Positions 35,515 to 47,071 of a stretch of DNA of 64,000 nucleotides are shown piece by piece; the first letter of the stretch is position 1, and each line of letters opens with the position of its first letter. The notes under the pieces were generated by a model, which saw only the letters and a list, made by a program, of their open reading frames with translations, was not told the origin of the DNA and ran no database searches. Source of the DNA: Cycas panzhihuaensis. Taxonomy: Eukaryota; Cycadophyta. The position numbers and the translations under genes are program-made. The stretch spans positions 95,425,741 through 95,489,740 of the forward strand of contig CM041465.1 in NCBI GenBank assembly GCA_023213395.1, read 5' to 3'.

Positions 35515-38092
35515 TGGACACGCTGCTACGGGATAACTACCTAACTGATAGGTGTGGGGGAGAGTGAGTGGTGAAATGATAGAAGGTGGAACCTAAAAGG
35601 TGAGTAACTATCACGCAGAGGCGCCCGTCTTGTGGGAGGCCGAGTTCGGGATCTGCAATGGAGTATGGCTACTATTAGGTGACCCTTCACCGCTTCGAAC
35701 AAGGGGTGAAGGCGTGGGGCAAACAGGTTGACTGAAGGTAGGATCCTCCCACCCTTGGGTGGCGGAAGGGGAAGAGGACCTAATGGAGATAGGCCAAGAG
35801 TAAGCCCACGCAACCCTACCTGCACACGAGGTGATGCGAGAAGCAAGGCACTTGTGTGGTTAAAGAGGGAGAAGGAAAGGTAGGGGAGAAGAGGGCTTCT
35901 ACAATCTTTCCTACGAACGGTAAAGATACATGTAACAAGACAAACGAATCGCAAACAAGTACCAAACCAATATTTCCCTTTTATCTTTCAATGTGCTAAT
36001 TACTACAAGAAAAATAAAAGGCGGAAAGGAGGTAGCAAAAGGGGGGCGAAACGTGCACCTAGACCGAGGGCGTGCGTGATGAAGAAGCCTTCTCGAGGAG
36101 CACCCAACCACTCCGCGCGACGTACTGGATGCGAGATGTTGCAGCGGACAAAAGAGGGGCTTCCTTACCTTCCCTGGAAAATCACATGTGGTACCAAAGA
36201 AAGAAAGGAAGCACCAACTAATAAATGAAACAAAGATAAAACATAACATGCAAAGGTGCTTACCCAGAACGAGGCCAGCAGGCGATGTTCTCCGCGCTTC
36301 CCAAATACCTGCAAGCAATAGCGGTCTCTCTCTCTCTTCCCGAAGGAAGAACACTAACATGCAACACAAAACTCTAACAATATATGCCTAAATAACATAA
36401 ACGAGAATCTGAATATACATATGTTAGTGCTAATCCAACAACGAAAGTACCAAAAGAAAGAGACCAAGGTAAAAGTAGATGATTGGGTAAGCCTCGGAGT
36501 GGCCTACCTCCCACAAATGGTGCCCTAACCTCCCCTTAAGAGCCACGAGGCAGCGAGGAGAAAGTCAAGAGCAAGGGCTGGAAAACGGTAACAAAAAAGG
36601 CAAGGAGAGGCCCAAGGACACCCGCGGCTAACCGGGATGCTATGGGGAGCAAACCGGATGACCAGGGAGAAAAGGTGAAGCAAAAAACCAGTGGTTGGGA
36701 CTTATGGGTGATGCCCAAACCTGAGCAAAAGGCCCCAAATCAACACTGCAACTTGTGACAGCCCTGGTTTGGGCAACCAAAGGGAGCCTTCAAACCCTTG
36801 TTTGCAAGCCAAGGGCAGCACGGGGCGAGAGGGAGGCTTTGGGGGCTTAGAGCCGCTTAGGGAGCGTGGAAGGTGGTACGGAATCCACCCAACTCCTCTC
36901 CAAAACCTATGCCACCCCTCAATGCCGCTGCCTTGAGCAGCAAACGCAAGCAAGAAGCACAGAAAGAGTGGTATAGTAGTCCTCAATAGGGAGGAAAACC
37001 AACTCTCAAGAAACAAGCAAGAGCAAACAAACTTAAGCACAAATATCACAAGAAAACCAAGACAAAACAAGGAATACCTGAAAAGGAGAGGCAAGGGGTT
37101 TGCCTCAGCCAAAGAGCAGTGAAGAGGGGCTGAGAAATCAGCCCGATTCAGTAGAGCAGTTTGAGACCACTACGGAGATGTGATGGGAAACACCGCACTT
37201 GGGGCACTTGCGGCACTCGGGCAAAGATCAACTAGAAACCACTCCAAAGGGGCCCTTTCCAAGGCATTTGAGGGGCTGGGAGAATGTCTCAGCCACGCCA
37301 AAGGAGAGTGGCGTCAAGGAGGGACGTTGGTCGATGGCGATGTGAGATAGCAGAGAAGAGCAGAGCAGAATGATGTTTCCTTGAGAGCAATTCCAAAAGT
37401 GAGCTAAAGAATCCTTGAAAATGAGCAAAAAAGGGCTTAAGTACTCAAGCAAAACCCTAAAGCGTACGATTAGGGCGCGGCTGGAAGAGAAATAAGGCGC
37501 GAGCCACGTGGCAGTTTCACAATAAATGCGAAATTGCCACGGCGGATTTTTAAAAACAGCCTGAGACAGTCGTCTGGGCAAATTTCATGGTCATGGCGGA
37601 TATTCCGGTGCTACTGCGAAAAATCTGGCGGTACGCACCTAGAGCAAAAAATGGGGCCCACCAACCAGTCTAAACTGGGGGCAGATGACCGAGAAGACTA
37701 ATAGAAAGCTTGAACACCTAGCCGGGAGCAAACAAGCCAACAAAAGGGTCCAAAGGAGCAAAAATAGGGCTGGAGTGGGGTGGCAAGTTGACCAAACGAT
37801 GATGAGTCATCACACGGGCGGAGGTGGCGCAAACCTAGCGGATCCTGGAGTGAGGAGGGCAGATGCGGGAAGTAATGTGGTCACCAGGGTGCCACACTCG
37901 CTAGGAGTGTGCCCCTGCTATAGTCGTCATAGGCTAAAATAAGTGTGGACGACTACAAGGTCGCCCACAAAGTCATACACATGCAGATACGCAAGCAAAC
38001 ATCCAGTAAAAGAAAGCGATGATAATGCGAGAGACATACCTGCACTTACTTGAGTCGGTGATTCCGTATCCATTCCCGGAAGCCGGGAAACA
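35515..38092 (-). repeat. Element A 5' LTR (right)
   Basis: 2578 bp, starting TGGACACGCTGC and ending GCCGGGAAACA on the + strand. Long runs are identical to 26108-28690, separated by short scrambled patches. Confidence 0.97.
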
Positions 38093-39761
38093 GCATATAT
38101 ACATGTTGGTGTTCTTTACTTGCTAAGACCAATTTATAAAACCTAGGATTTAAATAGTTTAGGTAGTTATAGTGGTATAAAAAAAAGTGAGTTAACTCTA
38201 TGTTCATTCTCTAGGATTGTACTTGTACACCATGGTTGGTTGAGCAATCTCCTTTAGAGAAACAATAGGAGATTTTATCTTACCACCATTTGGGTTATTC
38301 TGGGTTGATCTTGGGCCTAAAGTTTACATCAAAGTTTATCGTTAAGGTTGGAGCAATTATGCTAGTAGAGTTAAGATTACAATACCAAGAGAAAGTAACT
38401 AAGAATACTTACTAAGTGCAGTGGATATATAGCTTAAAGATCTTAAGTTAGTCATTTTCGCTTTATTGCCAAGAAACATTGGCATGATAGCCTAGTGTTA
38501 ACACTTCCTTTGTAGTAGGCTAATCCCTCATTAGTTAAGAGTTGGTCATTTTGAAATTTAAAATAAACACTTGGTTGATAAGTTCTTCAAGTATAAATCA
38601 CTAGCTTGATAGTTGGCACATAAATTCCATGTTTGCTATGTTTAGAGATTTTTAAAAATTTTTATTTTCAATTTTATTTTTATTACACAAAAAATTCCAC
38701 TCCCTAATAATCTTCCATTACATTTGTAAATATAGTGAGATTTATGTAGAAATCTAAAGGTAGCTTTCTTGTATTAACATATGGCATTCTTTATGTCTAA
38801 TATTTTCAACATTAGCGAATATGCCTATTAATATTTTTGAGTATTAATATTATGATGGTTTCAACCATACTTGTGTGTTTCAAATTTATATGTACATTTA
38901 CTTTTCATGGAGTAGTGTGAAGACTCAAAAGTATTTAGACCAATGCAATAATATATCAAAGATGGACCATATTAGGGTGAGTAGTTTGTTGAAGATGGGT
39001 CTCTCTTAATAGTATTCTTAGGCATAAGCAACATGTACATAGTCATACCCATCCTTGAATGATAGTGTTATTGGTTAAGGATAACCATATATAATCCCCA
39101 CATTATTAACATCAACATGTGCAAATTGACTCAATATATAACATAAAATAATCCAAATGAAAGCTTATGTACTCAAGTTTAGGTAAATAAAGTGAAAAAC
39201 TGAAAACCCATAAAATTTTTGTATATCATAATCATTTGGTGATTTAATTATAATCCTAGTGATCTAGTTATCTAGATGATACCACGAAAACAAGATTCAA
39301 ATAATTATGCAATCTAATTTCTTGAGGATCTAAACATAATATAATCCCAATAATTGTACTAACTAGATTCTTGACTATTTAGGACACCAGTAAACCATCA
39401 TAACACTAACCATACAAGAAACACATATATGTAGGTCTATAATTAATCTCATAATATGGAAAAGTAATAAAGAAAATCACAATCAATAAAGAAATCTTGC
39501 CTAGGGAAAAAGCAACATCATGTTGACAGTTAATTAACACAAATGTTTCCTATAGAAATATTGACACATATCAAATTGTTAGGGAATAAAATCCCTAGAA
39601 AATAATGTACTATGATAAAACATTAATAAGGAATCAACCACATATATACAATAAATATAATGCATCGATATCATTAAGATTATTACTAACTTATAAAACC
39701 TTGAATCTACCAAAGATATAATCTTAGAAATGCCATGCAGGCCTATAGGGCATATCCTTAA

Positions 39762-40147
39762 TAAATATTTAAATCTAAAATCAACTACATATTACTATAA
39801 AAGTATGATCAATAGACTGCAACTTTTACATTATAGGCAAAGCAATAAAAATAACATTGGAATGGCACATATTAGTACAAAAATCAAAGCAAGCTTAGTT
39901 CACATCACCAATATCTAAATAAGAAATATAAGGAAAAATTCGAATCTAGAATCAAATGCATACTACAATAGAAAGTACAGTCAATAGATCACAGCTTCTA
40001 GATTATAAATATAAAGACAAAAACAATATCAACCTTGACATTGTGGATAAAGCAACAAAAATGACACAAGAATCACCGACATTAGTACAAAAACCAAAGC
40101 AAGCTTAGTTCACATTCCTAACATCCAAATAAGAAACGAAAAGAAAA
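39762..40147. repeat. Diverged tandem duplication, about 190 bp
   Basis: Two copies share TC(A/T)AAATC..AATCAA at the start, (A/G)TCAATAGA in the middle, and ATTAGTACAAAAA(T/C)CAAAGC plus AAGCTTAGTTCACAT at the end (about 39873 and 40083). Confidence 0.75.
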
Positions 40148-40213
40148 TTTTGTCGTAGATGGGGCTTCTCGTGTCTGTTGTTAATTTAACCTTTGAACTC
40201 TATTTGATAAAAC

Positions 40214-40266
40214 GTGATTCGAGTGTAATCCATGATCCTGTGATTCAAGTGTAATCCATGATCCTC
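40214..40266. repeat. Short direct repeat, about 27 bp, two copies
   Basis: GTGATTC(G/A)AGTGTAATCC followed by ATGATCCT occurs twice in tandem in the PPR promoter region. Confidence 0.9.
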
Positions 40267-40556
40267 ATATTCTGCATCTTTTTGTTCTTTTTGTTAATTA
40301 TAGTTTTGCCGTCTGTATACTTAATATGGAATTAGAAAAATAAATAAATAAATGGATTTATAAAGCGATGGTCACATGAGAGGGAGGGAGCCAATGGTGC
40401 GAGGCCATGACTGTCTTGAAGTGCTCAAAGCGCATGACCAGTCGCATCAGTAATGGTGGATTTGCCTCTCAAAAATGAAGAAGCAACGGTTGAATCTCGA
40501 CAAACGATAACAGTAGTTGTAGGACACTGTAAATCGGAGAGAGCTCACTCGATTGT

Positions 40557-43500
40557 ATGGCTCGTATTCCTTCAATTAATCATTGCTTAGCTGCTCCACG
40601 AAGCCTAAGGTGAGGTTGGACACAAACTAAATGTTACTCGCAAAAATTTTCTAATTGTTTTATTAGGATGGAGAAACTTGCAAACCACTTTTAATGCACC
40701 ACTGTTATTCTCAGGGAACGGTCGCCAGTGCTAATACCAGCAGTAGCAGCACTGGAACATCACCTTATTCATTACAGTCGTATTTGCCATGTTGATAAAG
40801 CGTTTCAATTTGAATTGTACTATCAGAATATGCATTCTTCGAGTGCAGTTAAAGAAGAGCCCGGAGGAAAACTAAGATTTGAGCGCAACTTAGATTCTTG
40901 GAATACCGGAGAGGACGTGTTCGCATATAATGCAATCATTACAGAATTAGCGCAAAAGGGAAGAATAGACGATGCATACCATGTGTTTGACAAAATGTCC
41001 GAACGAGATGTGGTTTCCTGGAATGCGCTGATTGCGGGATACGCTCAGAATGGGAGAATAGAAGATGCACGCCGTCTGTTTGATAAAATGCCAGAGCGAA
41101 ATGTGGTTTCTTGGACCACATTGGTTACTGGATGTGCACAAAATGGAAGATTAGTTGAAGCCCGCCAGATGTTTGACAAAATGCCTGAAAGAAATGTGGT
41201 TTCATGGAATGCGATGATAACAGGGTATGCCCGAAATGGGCAATTATCGGATGCGCACGGACTATTCAACCAGATGCCCGAACGAAATGTTGTTTCGTGG
41301 AATGCATTGATTACAGGTTATACGCAGAAAGGGAGAATGAATGAAGCGCACCGTCTGTTCGACAAAATCCCAAAGCCGAACGAGGTTTCATGGATCGTAA
41401 TGATTGCGGGATATGTTCAAATTGGTCATTGTGAAGAGGCGATGAAACTTTTTTGTCAAATGCAGAGAGAAGGTATAAGGCCAACCCAGTCCAATTTCAC
41501 TAGTATTCTCAGCGCATGTTCCAACTTAGCAGCTTCGGAAGAGGCCAGACACATCCATGCCAACATTATCAAGACGGGATTTCTGGAAGATGTCGTTGTT
41601 GGTACTGCTCTGGTTAACTCGTATGCCAAATGTGGCAGCATAGATGATGCAAGTCAAGTTTTTGCTCAAATGCCTGAACGAAATATGTTTTCGTGGACCA
41701 CGATGATTGCAGCATATGCGCAGCATGGAAACTTAGATGACGCATGTTTCCTGTTTGACAAAATGCCCGAACGAAATGTTGTGTCATGGACTGCAATGGT
41801 CACAGGGTATGCTCAGAATGGAAGAATAGAAGAAGCACGGCAATTTTTTGACAAAATGCCAGAGCCAAACGTGGTCTCATGGAATGCTATGATTGCAGCT
41901 TATGCCCAGAATGGGAGAATAAACGATGCACGCTGTATGTTTGACAAGATGCCCGAACGAAATGTGGTTTCATGGGCGGCCATGATTGCAGGTTATGCTC
42001 AGAATGGGGGATGCGAAGAGGCTTTGAATCTCTTTTCCCAAATGCAACGTTTAGGTGTGAAGCCAAGCCAGTCCACCTTTACCAGTGTCCTGAATGCGTG
42101 TGCCAGCATAGCAGCCCTTGAGGAGGGCAAACAAATACAAACCCACAGCATCAAAACAGGGTTTGCGTTAGATGCCTATGTGGGAAATGGTCTTATTACC
42201 ATGTATGCTAAGTGTAGGAGCATAGATGATGCATCGCAGGTATTCGACAAACTGGCTACGCGAGACGTGGTCTCACGGAATGCAATCATGGCTGGATATG
42301 CTCAGAATTGTAGGATAGAGGATGCACGGAGAGTATTTGACAAAATGACAGAAAGAAATTTGGTTTCATGGACTGCAATGATTGCAGGATACACCCAATC
42401 TGGTTATGGTGAAGAAGCTCTGAAAGTATATATGGATATGCTGTGCATAGGTATGAAGCCGAACCAGTCCACCTTCAGCATTGTTGTCAGTGCATGTGCC
42501 AGCCTTACAGCTCTTGAACAAGGCAAGCAGGTCCATGGTCAGGTCATCAAAATGGCATTTGATTCAGATGTCTTTGTGCAAAATGCCCTTATCACCATGT
42601 ATGCTAAATGTGGGAGTATAGATGCACACCATGTATTTGACAAAATGCCTGAACGGGATGTTGTCTCGTGGAATGCAATGATGACAGGATATGCCCTTCA
42701 TGGGTGTGGCAAGGAAGCTCTGCAACTCTTTGAACAAATGCAAAGGTCCTGCACTCCTCCCAACCACATTACCTTTATTGGTGTTCTATCAGCATGCAGC
42801 CATTCTGGCCTAGTGGATGAAGGCTGGCACTACTTCAATTCCATGAGTCAAGATTATAACATCATGCCAAGGGCAGGTCACTATGCCTGCATGGTTGATC
42901 TTCTTGGTCGTGCTGGGTGCTTGAATGAGGCAGAGGATTTTATCAATAAAATGCCAATCGAACCTGATGCTGTTGTGTGGGGGGCTTTACTTAGTGCATG
43001 CAGAATCCATTTAAATATGGAGTTAGGCAAGCATGCAGCTGAACATCTTTTTGAATTGGAACCACAAAATGCTGGAAACTATGTCCTCCTATCAAATATT
43101 TATGCTGAGGCTGGCAGGTGGGATGATGCAGGAAAGATAAGAATGATGATGAAAGACAGGAGGGTGAAAAAGGAGCCAGGATGTAGCTGGATGGAGGTAA
43201 ATAACAAATTGCACACTTTTCTAACGGGTGACACGAGACATCCACAAACTGAGAGGATATACGAAACATTGGAGGGACTGAGTGGACAGATGAAAGAGGC
43301 AGGGTATGTGCCTGACACAAACTTTGTGCTCCATGACGTGGAAGAGGAGCAAAAGGAAGACGTTTTGTGCTACCATAGCGAGAAGCTCGCCATTGCTTTT
43401 GGACTGATCAGCATGCCTTCTGGGACACCTATCCGGATCATGAAGAATCTTCGTGTGTGTGGTGAATGCCATACTGCCACCAAGTTCATCTCCAAGATTG

Positions 43501-43583
43501 TTCGGCGAGAAATCATCGTGCGAGATGCTAATCGATTTCATTATTTTAATGATGGATTCTGTTCTTGTGGGGATTACTGGTGA
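40557..43583 (+). CDS. PLS-class pentatricopeptide repeat protein with DYW deaminase domain; two exons (40557-40609, 40715-43583)
   Basis: Proposed join: 40557-40609 and 40715-43583, 973 aa. The main frame has no ATG until 40830 and an upstream stop at 40692-40694. A 53-nt exon starting MARIPSINHCLAAPRSL ends AAG|GTGAGG, and TTATTCTCAG precedes the second exon; the joined frame is continuous. The N-terminus is basic/hydrophobic, plausible for mitochondria or plastids. About 18-20 PPR units follow, many of them 31-residue S-type units (NVVSWNAMITGYAQNGRIEE pattern) mixed with P and L units. E/E+ motifs (GCSWMEVNNKLHTF, the PG box) lead to the DYW domain, with catalytic HSE (CYHSEKLAIAFGL) and CGEC zinc ligands and terminal CSCGDYW. 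In this family the repeats bind organellar RNA and the DYW domain deaminates C to U. The target site is unknown. One unit lacks a residue (CGSIDAHHVF). Confidence 0.95.
40610..40714 (+). other. Predicted GT-AG intron of the PPR gene
   Basis: 105 bp; donor AAG|GTGAGG, acceptor TTATTCTCAG|GG. It is supported by frame continuity: 17 codons plus 2 nt join 1 nt to make AGG and then the main frame. There is no transcript evidence. Confidence 0.7.
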
Positions 43584-44051
43584 TGCAAAGTGAACTAAGC
43601 GACAAATAGAAGTTTTTCATTGGTAGCATTGCCTCTCTCTCTAAAGTTTTGAGATCCGGGTCGTAATTTTTATGGACAAATCACATTTATAGAACTTCAA
43701 TTGATGTGTATTTGTGCCGTATGGCATATGACACTGCATGCCATATTCATGAGGCATAGTATCTGCACTTGTTTTGAAAGACAATGTGCTTCCCTTAGCA
43801 ACCACTATGTACAAATTGTGTAGATAATTAACTTCAAATCAAGGTCTTATCATTGAAGAAACCCTCATCCCATTACACAAATTACACCCATAATTATGTT
43901 GATTTTATCATCTATCTATTAATTAAGTTTCATGATTGCGGGTTTGACAATAGTGGATGTGTCAAACCCACAACCGATATGCACCAAGTGTGTTGGTTGA
44001 CTTAGGCAACTACATGGCTTAGTCCAGATGATAAATTCAAGTTGACCAAAC

Positions 44052-44086
<35 letters not shown>

Positions 44087-44429
44087 CCCTATTAGGGAAT
44101 GATGTTGCAATTGTTAATATTAAAATTAAGATCTAAGTGAAAATGGATAGGCAACAATATACAAAGAAAATTGATTTCCAAAGCATATCAACTTATCTCA
44201 TTCTCATTAAATTGTCAATACACAAACAATGTGCATATAAACAACAAAACAAATATTTACGAACTCTTAATGTGACACGTGTGGAATGTTAAGCAACCTT
44301 CAATGATTCATCATTTTTACAATAATTATAAAAAATAAATTAAAATACAAATCATAAAGGGGTAGGTTCATAACTTAAAATTATGTGCATAGTAAACATT
44401 AATTTCTTCAATACCTCTTTCTTAATGTT
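43584..44429. other. PPR gene 3' flank, no gene
   Basis: Probable 3' UTR, then AT-rich DNA with a (TA)n tract broken by one G (44049-44085). No coding region is supported. Confidence 0.6.
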
Positions 44430-44760
44430 TACTTCATTAACTTTGATACTTAAACCATTCTCAGATGTTTGAAATTTGTTTTATTTTAGTGGTTTGGTAA
44501 AGATATCAGCCACTTATTCTTCCATTGGCTTGTACATTATCTTGATTACTTTGTTATGGATCAATCCACGAATGAAGTGATGATACACCTCAATGTATTT
44601 GGTGTGTGCGAAATACATGATTTTTAGTGATATTTAATATACTTTGATTATCGCAGTACAATTTAGTTGGTTCTAATTGATATAGATCTATGTCCCCCAA
44701 AATCTGTTGTAACCAAATGGTTTTAGTTCCTATTAGAGAGAGGGGTATATTATACATTCA
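44430..44760 (-). pseudogene. Ty1-copia RNase H 3' end, decayed fragment
   Basis: Minus-strand translation in two frames reads IWLQQILGDIDLYQLEPTKL, YCDNQSILNITKNHVF, TKYIEVYHHFIRG and VADIFTKPLK, the C-terminal copia RNase H with the Asp of YCDNQS. Stops and one shift are present. It is a separate copy from the fragment at 45.2-46.8 kb, because that one contains its own RNase H end. Confidence 0.85.
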
Positions 44761-45184
44761 TAGGTATCAAAATAAAATTATATAATTAAAATTCAATCAA
44801 CTAATGCACCATGTTTGATAGGTAGAAAAACCTCCTAACAAGGATAAAAAACCACCTCCTAAAATATGTAAATACTATTATAATAAATTAAATAATACAA
44901 TGATTTTGTATGAGGATCTCATCCTTCCTCCGATATGCAGCCTCCTTGATCTTCTACATGTCCTGGTCAACCTATCTTACCTACATAACTTCATCAATTT
45001 GACTAACCTAACAAACTTGACTAACTTAAAAAAAAATAAATAAGAGATACTATTAAGAAAGATAGAGGTTCGTTGAAATGGGTAGTTGTCCATTTCAACA
45101 AACCATATAATTAATTAATATAAAGTAACATTATAAAAGATCTTTATAAAAGATAACATTAATAAAATATAATATCATTCTAAT
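44761..45184. other. Probable decayed copia LTR or leader, no gene
   Basis: AT-rich. It lies directly 3' (minus strand) of a polypurine-like AACATTAAAGGAGGATATT (45182-45200), so it is probably the 3' LTR of the fragment at 45.2-46.8 kb. No partner LTR is in the window, and the left end is not defined. Confidence 0.4.
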
Positions 45185-45209
45185 ATCCTCCTTTAATGTT
45201 ATATTTTGT

Positions 45210-46768
45210 ATAATAAATAATATAGAAGATAGAAAGAAGAAGAATAAGACTTCGGCACGATAACCCCTTTTGATAAAGACTTCTTCAATCTTTAACAATT
45301 CTTAGAGTTTGACAAACTTTGTTTTTGTCAATTGTTTTGTAAGAATATCTGTAATATGCAAATCTATAAGACAATAAAATAAATTAATAGTATTATCATT
45401 TATAAGATACATATAAAATGTCGATGTAATTCTATATGTTTTGTCCTAAAATATGTGATAGGATTAGTAACAATAGATATCGCATCTTGATTATCAACAT
45501 TGATTTTAATAGAAAAGTTAGGAAACAAACTAAGTTTTACTTAATAAATATTTAATACAAAGTGCTTCTTTACTTGCTTTTAGCAATGCTTGATATTCAA
45601 TTTTCATTATAGATAATACTAATGATTGCATTTTCTTGCTGAACCATGTGATTGATGAAGAATCAAGGAAGAAGATGTAACCAATAGTAGATTTTATGTC
45701 ATCAGAATCTCCTGTCCAATCAGATCTGTGTATCATATCAATTTCAGATTAGTATTACAGAAGTTATATGTTTGACCATGATAAATCATACATTGAAGAT
45801 ATCTTATGATTCGTTTTGCTGCTTTCCAATGAGATTCATAAGGCTTTTGCATATATTTAGAACACAAGGCAACAACATAGGAGATATCCCGGCAGGTATG
45901 GGTTAAGTAAATTAGACTACCTCTTAATTGACGATATCAGGTAGGGTCACAAGGTAGGGATGAATAATTAGTTGTTAATTTTACACTTGATTATAGAGGT
46001 GTAGGAGTTGGCTTGGCATTATCCGTATTAAACATTTTTATTAGGTCAATAATATACTTAGATTGAGAAATAGTGATTTTTTACTCAAATTGACAAATTT
46101 GTAAATCTATAAAGTAGTGTAGCAGACCTAAGTCTATCATTTCAAATTTATTCATTAGAATAGATTTTAATTGTTTAATATTGAATATTAAAGATCTAGT
46201 TATGATTATATCATCTACATAAAGAATTAGAATTGTAATATTATTATCTTGTCTTTGAAAATAGACATTAGGATCACTATTACACTTAGTGTATCCATTT
46301 TGTAAAAGATTGTCATCAATTTTGGTATACTAAGCTCGAGGAGCTTGTTTAAGGCCATATAAAGATTTTTTTAACTTGTAGACAAGATTAGAATTGTTAA
46401 CAAAACCAAGAGGTTGTTTCATATAAATTTCTTTCTTAAAATCGTCATTTAGAAAGACATTTTTCACATCCATCTAATGAATCTGCTAGTCAAATTTGGC
46501 TACTAAAGCGATAATAGTTTTAATTGTGTTTATCTTGGCTATAGGAGTGAATATTTCGATATAGTTAATACCGTCAACTTGTGAAAAACTTTTGGCTACT
46601 AAACGAGCTTTGTGTTTTTCAACTGATCCTTCAGAGTTGTACTTGGTTCGGTAAACCCATTTATAGTTTATCAAGTTCTTTCTGAGAGGTAAAGTAATTA
46701 GATTTCAAGTTGAATTCCTTTTTAGAGCATCAATTTCAACTTGCATGGCTTGCTATCATGTTGGATTG
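45210..46768 (-). pseudogene. Ty1-copia RT-RNase H fragment, cut by copia C
   Basis: The minus strand reads an RT N-terminus at 46674-46486 (YKWVYRTKYNSEGSVEKHKA, RLVAKSFSQVDGINYIEIFT), a YVDD box near 46205-46235 (ILYVDDII) and RNase H at 45736-45530 (TGDSDDIKSTIGYIFFLDSS, SIMKIEYQALLKASKEALC). A terminal DILTKQLTKTKF lies near 45310-45350. Stops are frequent. The 5' part is missing because the left LTR of copia C begins at 46774 within the coding region; the rest would lie beyond the right window edge. Confidence 0.9.
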
Positions 46769-46773
46769 CTATT

Positions 46774-47071
46774 TGAAAAGGGTTAATGACATAAGGTCAT
46801 TACATTAGTTGATTATTTCGAAAAAGGGTCTTAAGTGAACTTTAAATTAGATCACTTAAGTGAAATGCACTTTCATGTGCATTATGTGTAATTTCATTTC
46901 ACCTAACCCAAATGCTCCCTCTCTCAATATAAAAGTAAAGCTCAATGGAGGAGATTCATTCTTTACCTCCCCATTTTGTGAGAGCTACTTTCTTTCTCTC
47001 AAGTCTCTCTTGCTCCCATGTTTGCCTTTGTGTTTAGTGCATGGAGATGAATGATAGATCCACTCTTTTCA
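46774..47071 (+). repeat. Copia C left LTR
   Basis: 298 bp, TG...CA, with a TATA-like TATAAAAG near 46921. One mismatch to 63719-64000 over the shared 282 bp. Confidence 0.95.

Larger units (their letters stand above)
26108..38092 (-). mobile_element. Element A: complete non-autonomous Tat-like Ty3-gypsy element
   Basis: An 11985-bp element is bounded by an exact 5-bp target duplication GCATA (26103-26107 and 38093-38097). LTRs are 2583 bp (26108-28690) and 2578 bp (35515-38092), both TG...CA. On the minus strand the order is 5' LTR, PBS (35497-35514), gag-protease frame (35341-31031), a spacer, archaeal RNase H (29518-29096) and 3' LTR. RT, the Ty3 RNase H and integrase are missing. The long LTRs, gag knuckle type and extra RNase H indicate the Tat group. 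Confidence 0.97.
38098..40556. other. Low-copy AT-rich flank upstream of the PPR gene
   Basis: No gene is supported. It contains a diverged tandem duplication (39762-40147). Closer to the gene there are a short direct repeat at 40214-40266 (TGTAATCCATGATCCT twice), TAAA repeats near 40340 and a TATA-like TTATAAA at 40358-40364, about 190 bp before the proposed start codon. Confidence 0.6.

Noticed and set aside
40939-43541. Minus-strand ORFs of 60-109 aa opposite the PPR gene
   Set aside because: They mirror the 93-bp PPR repeats and are shadows of the coding strand.
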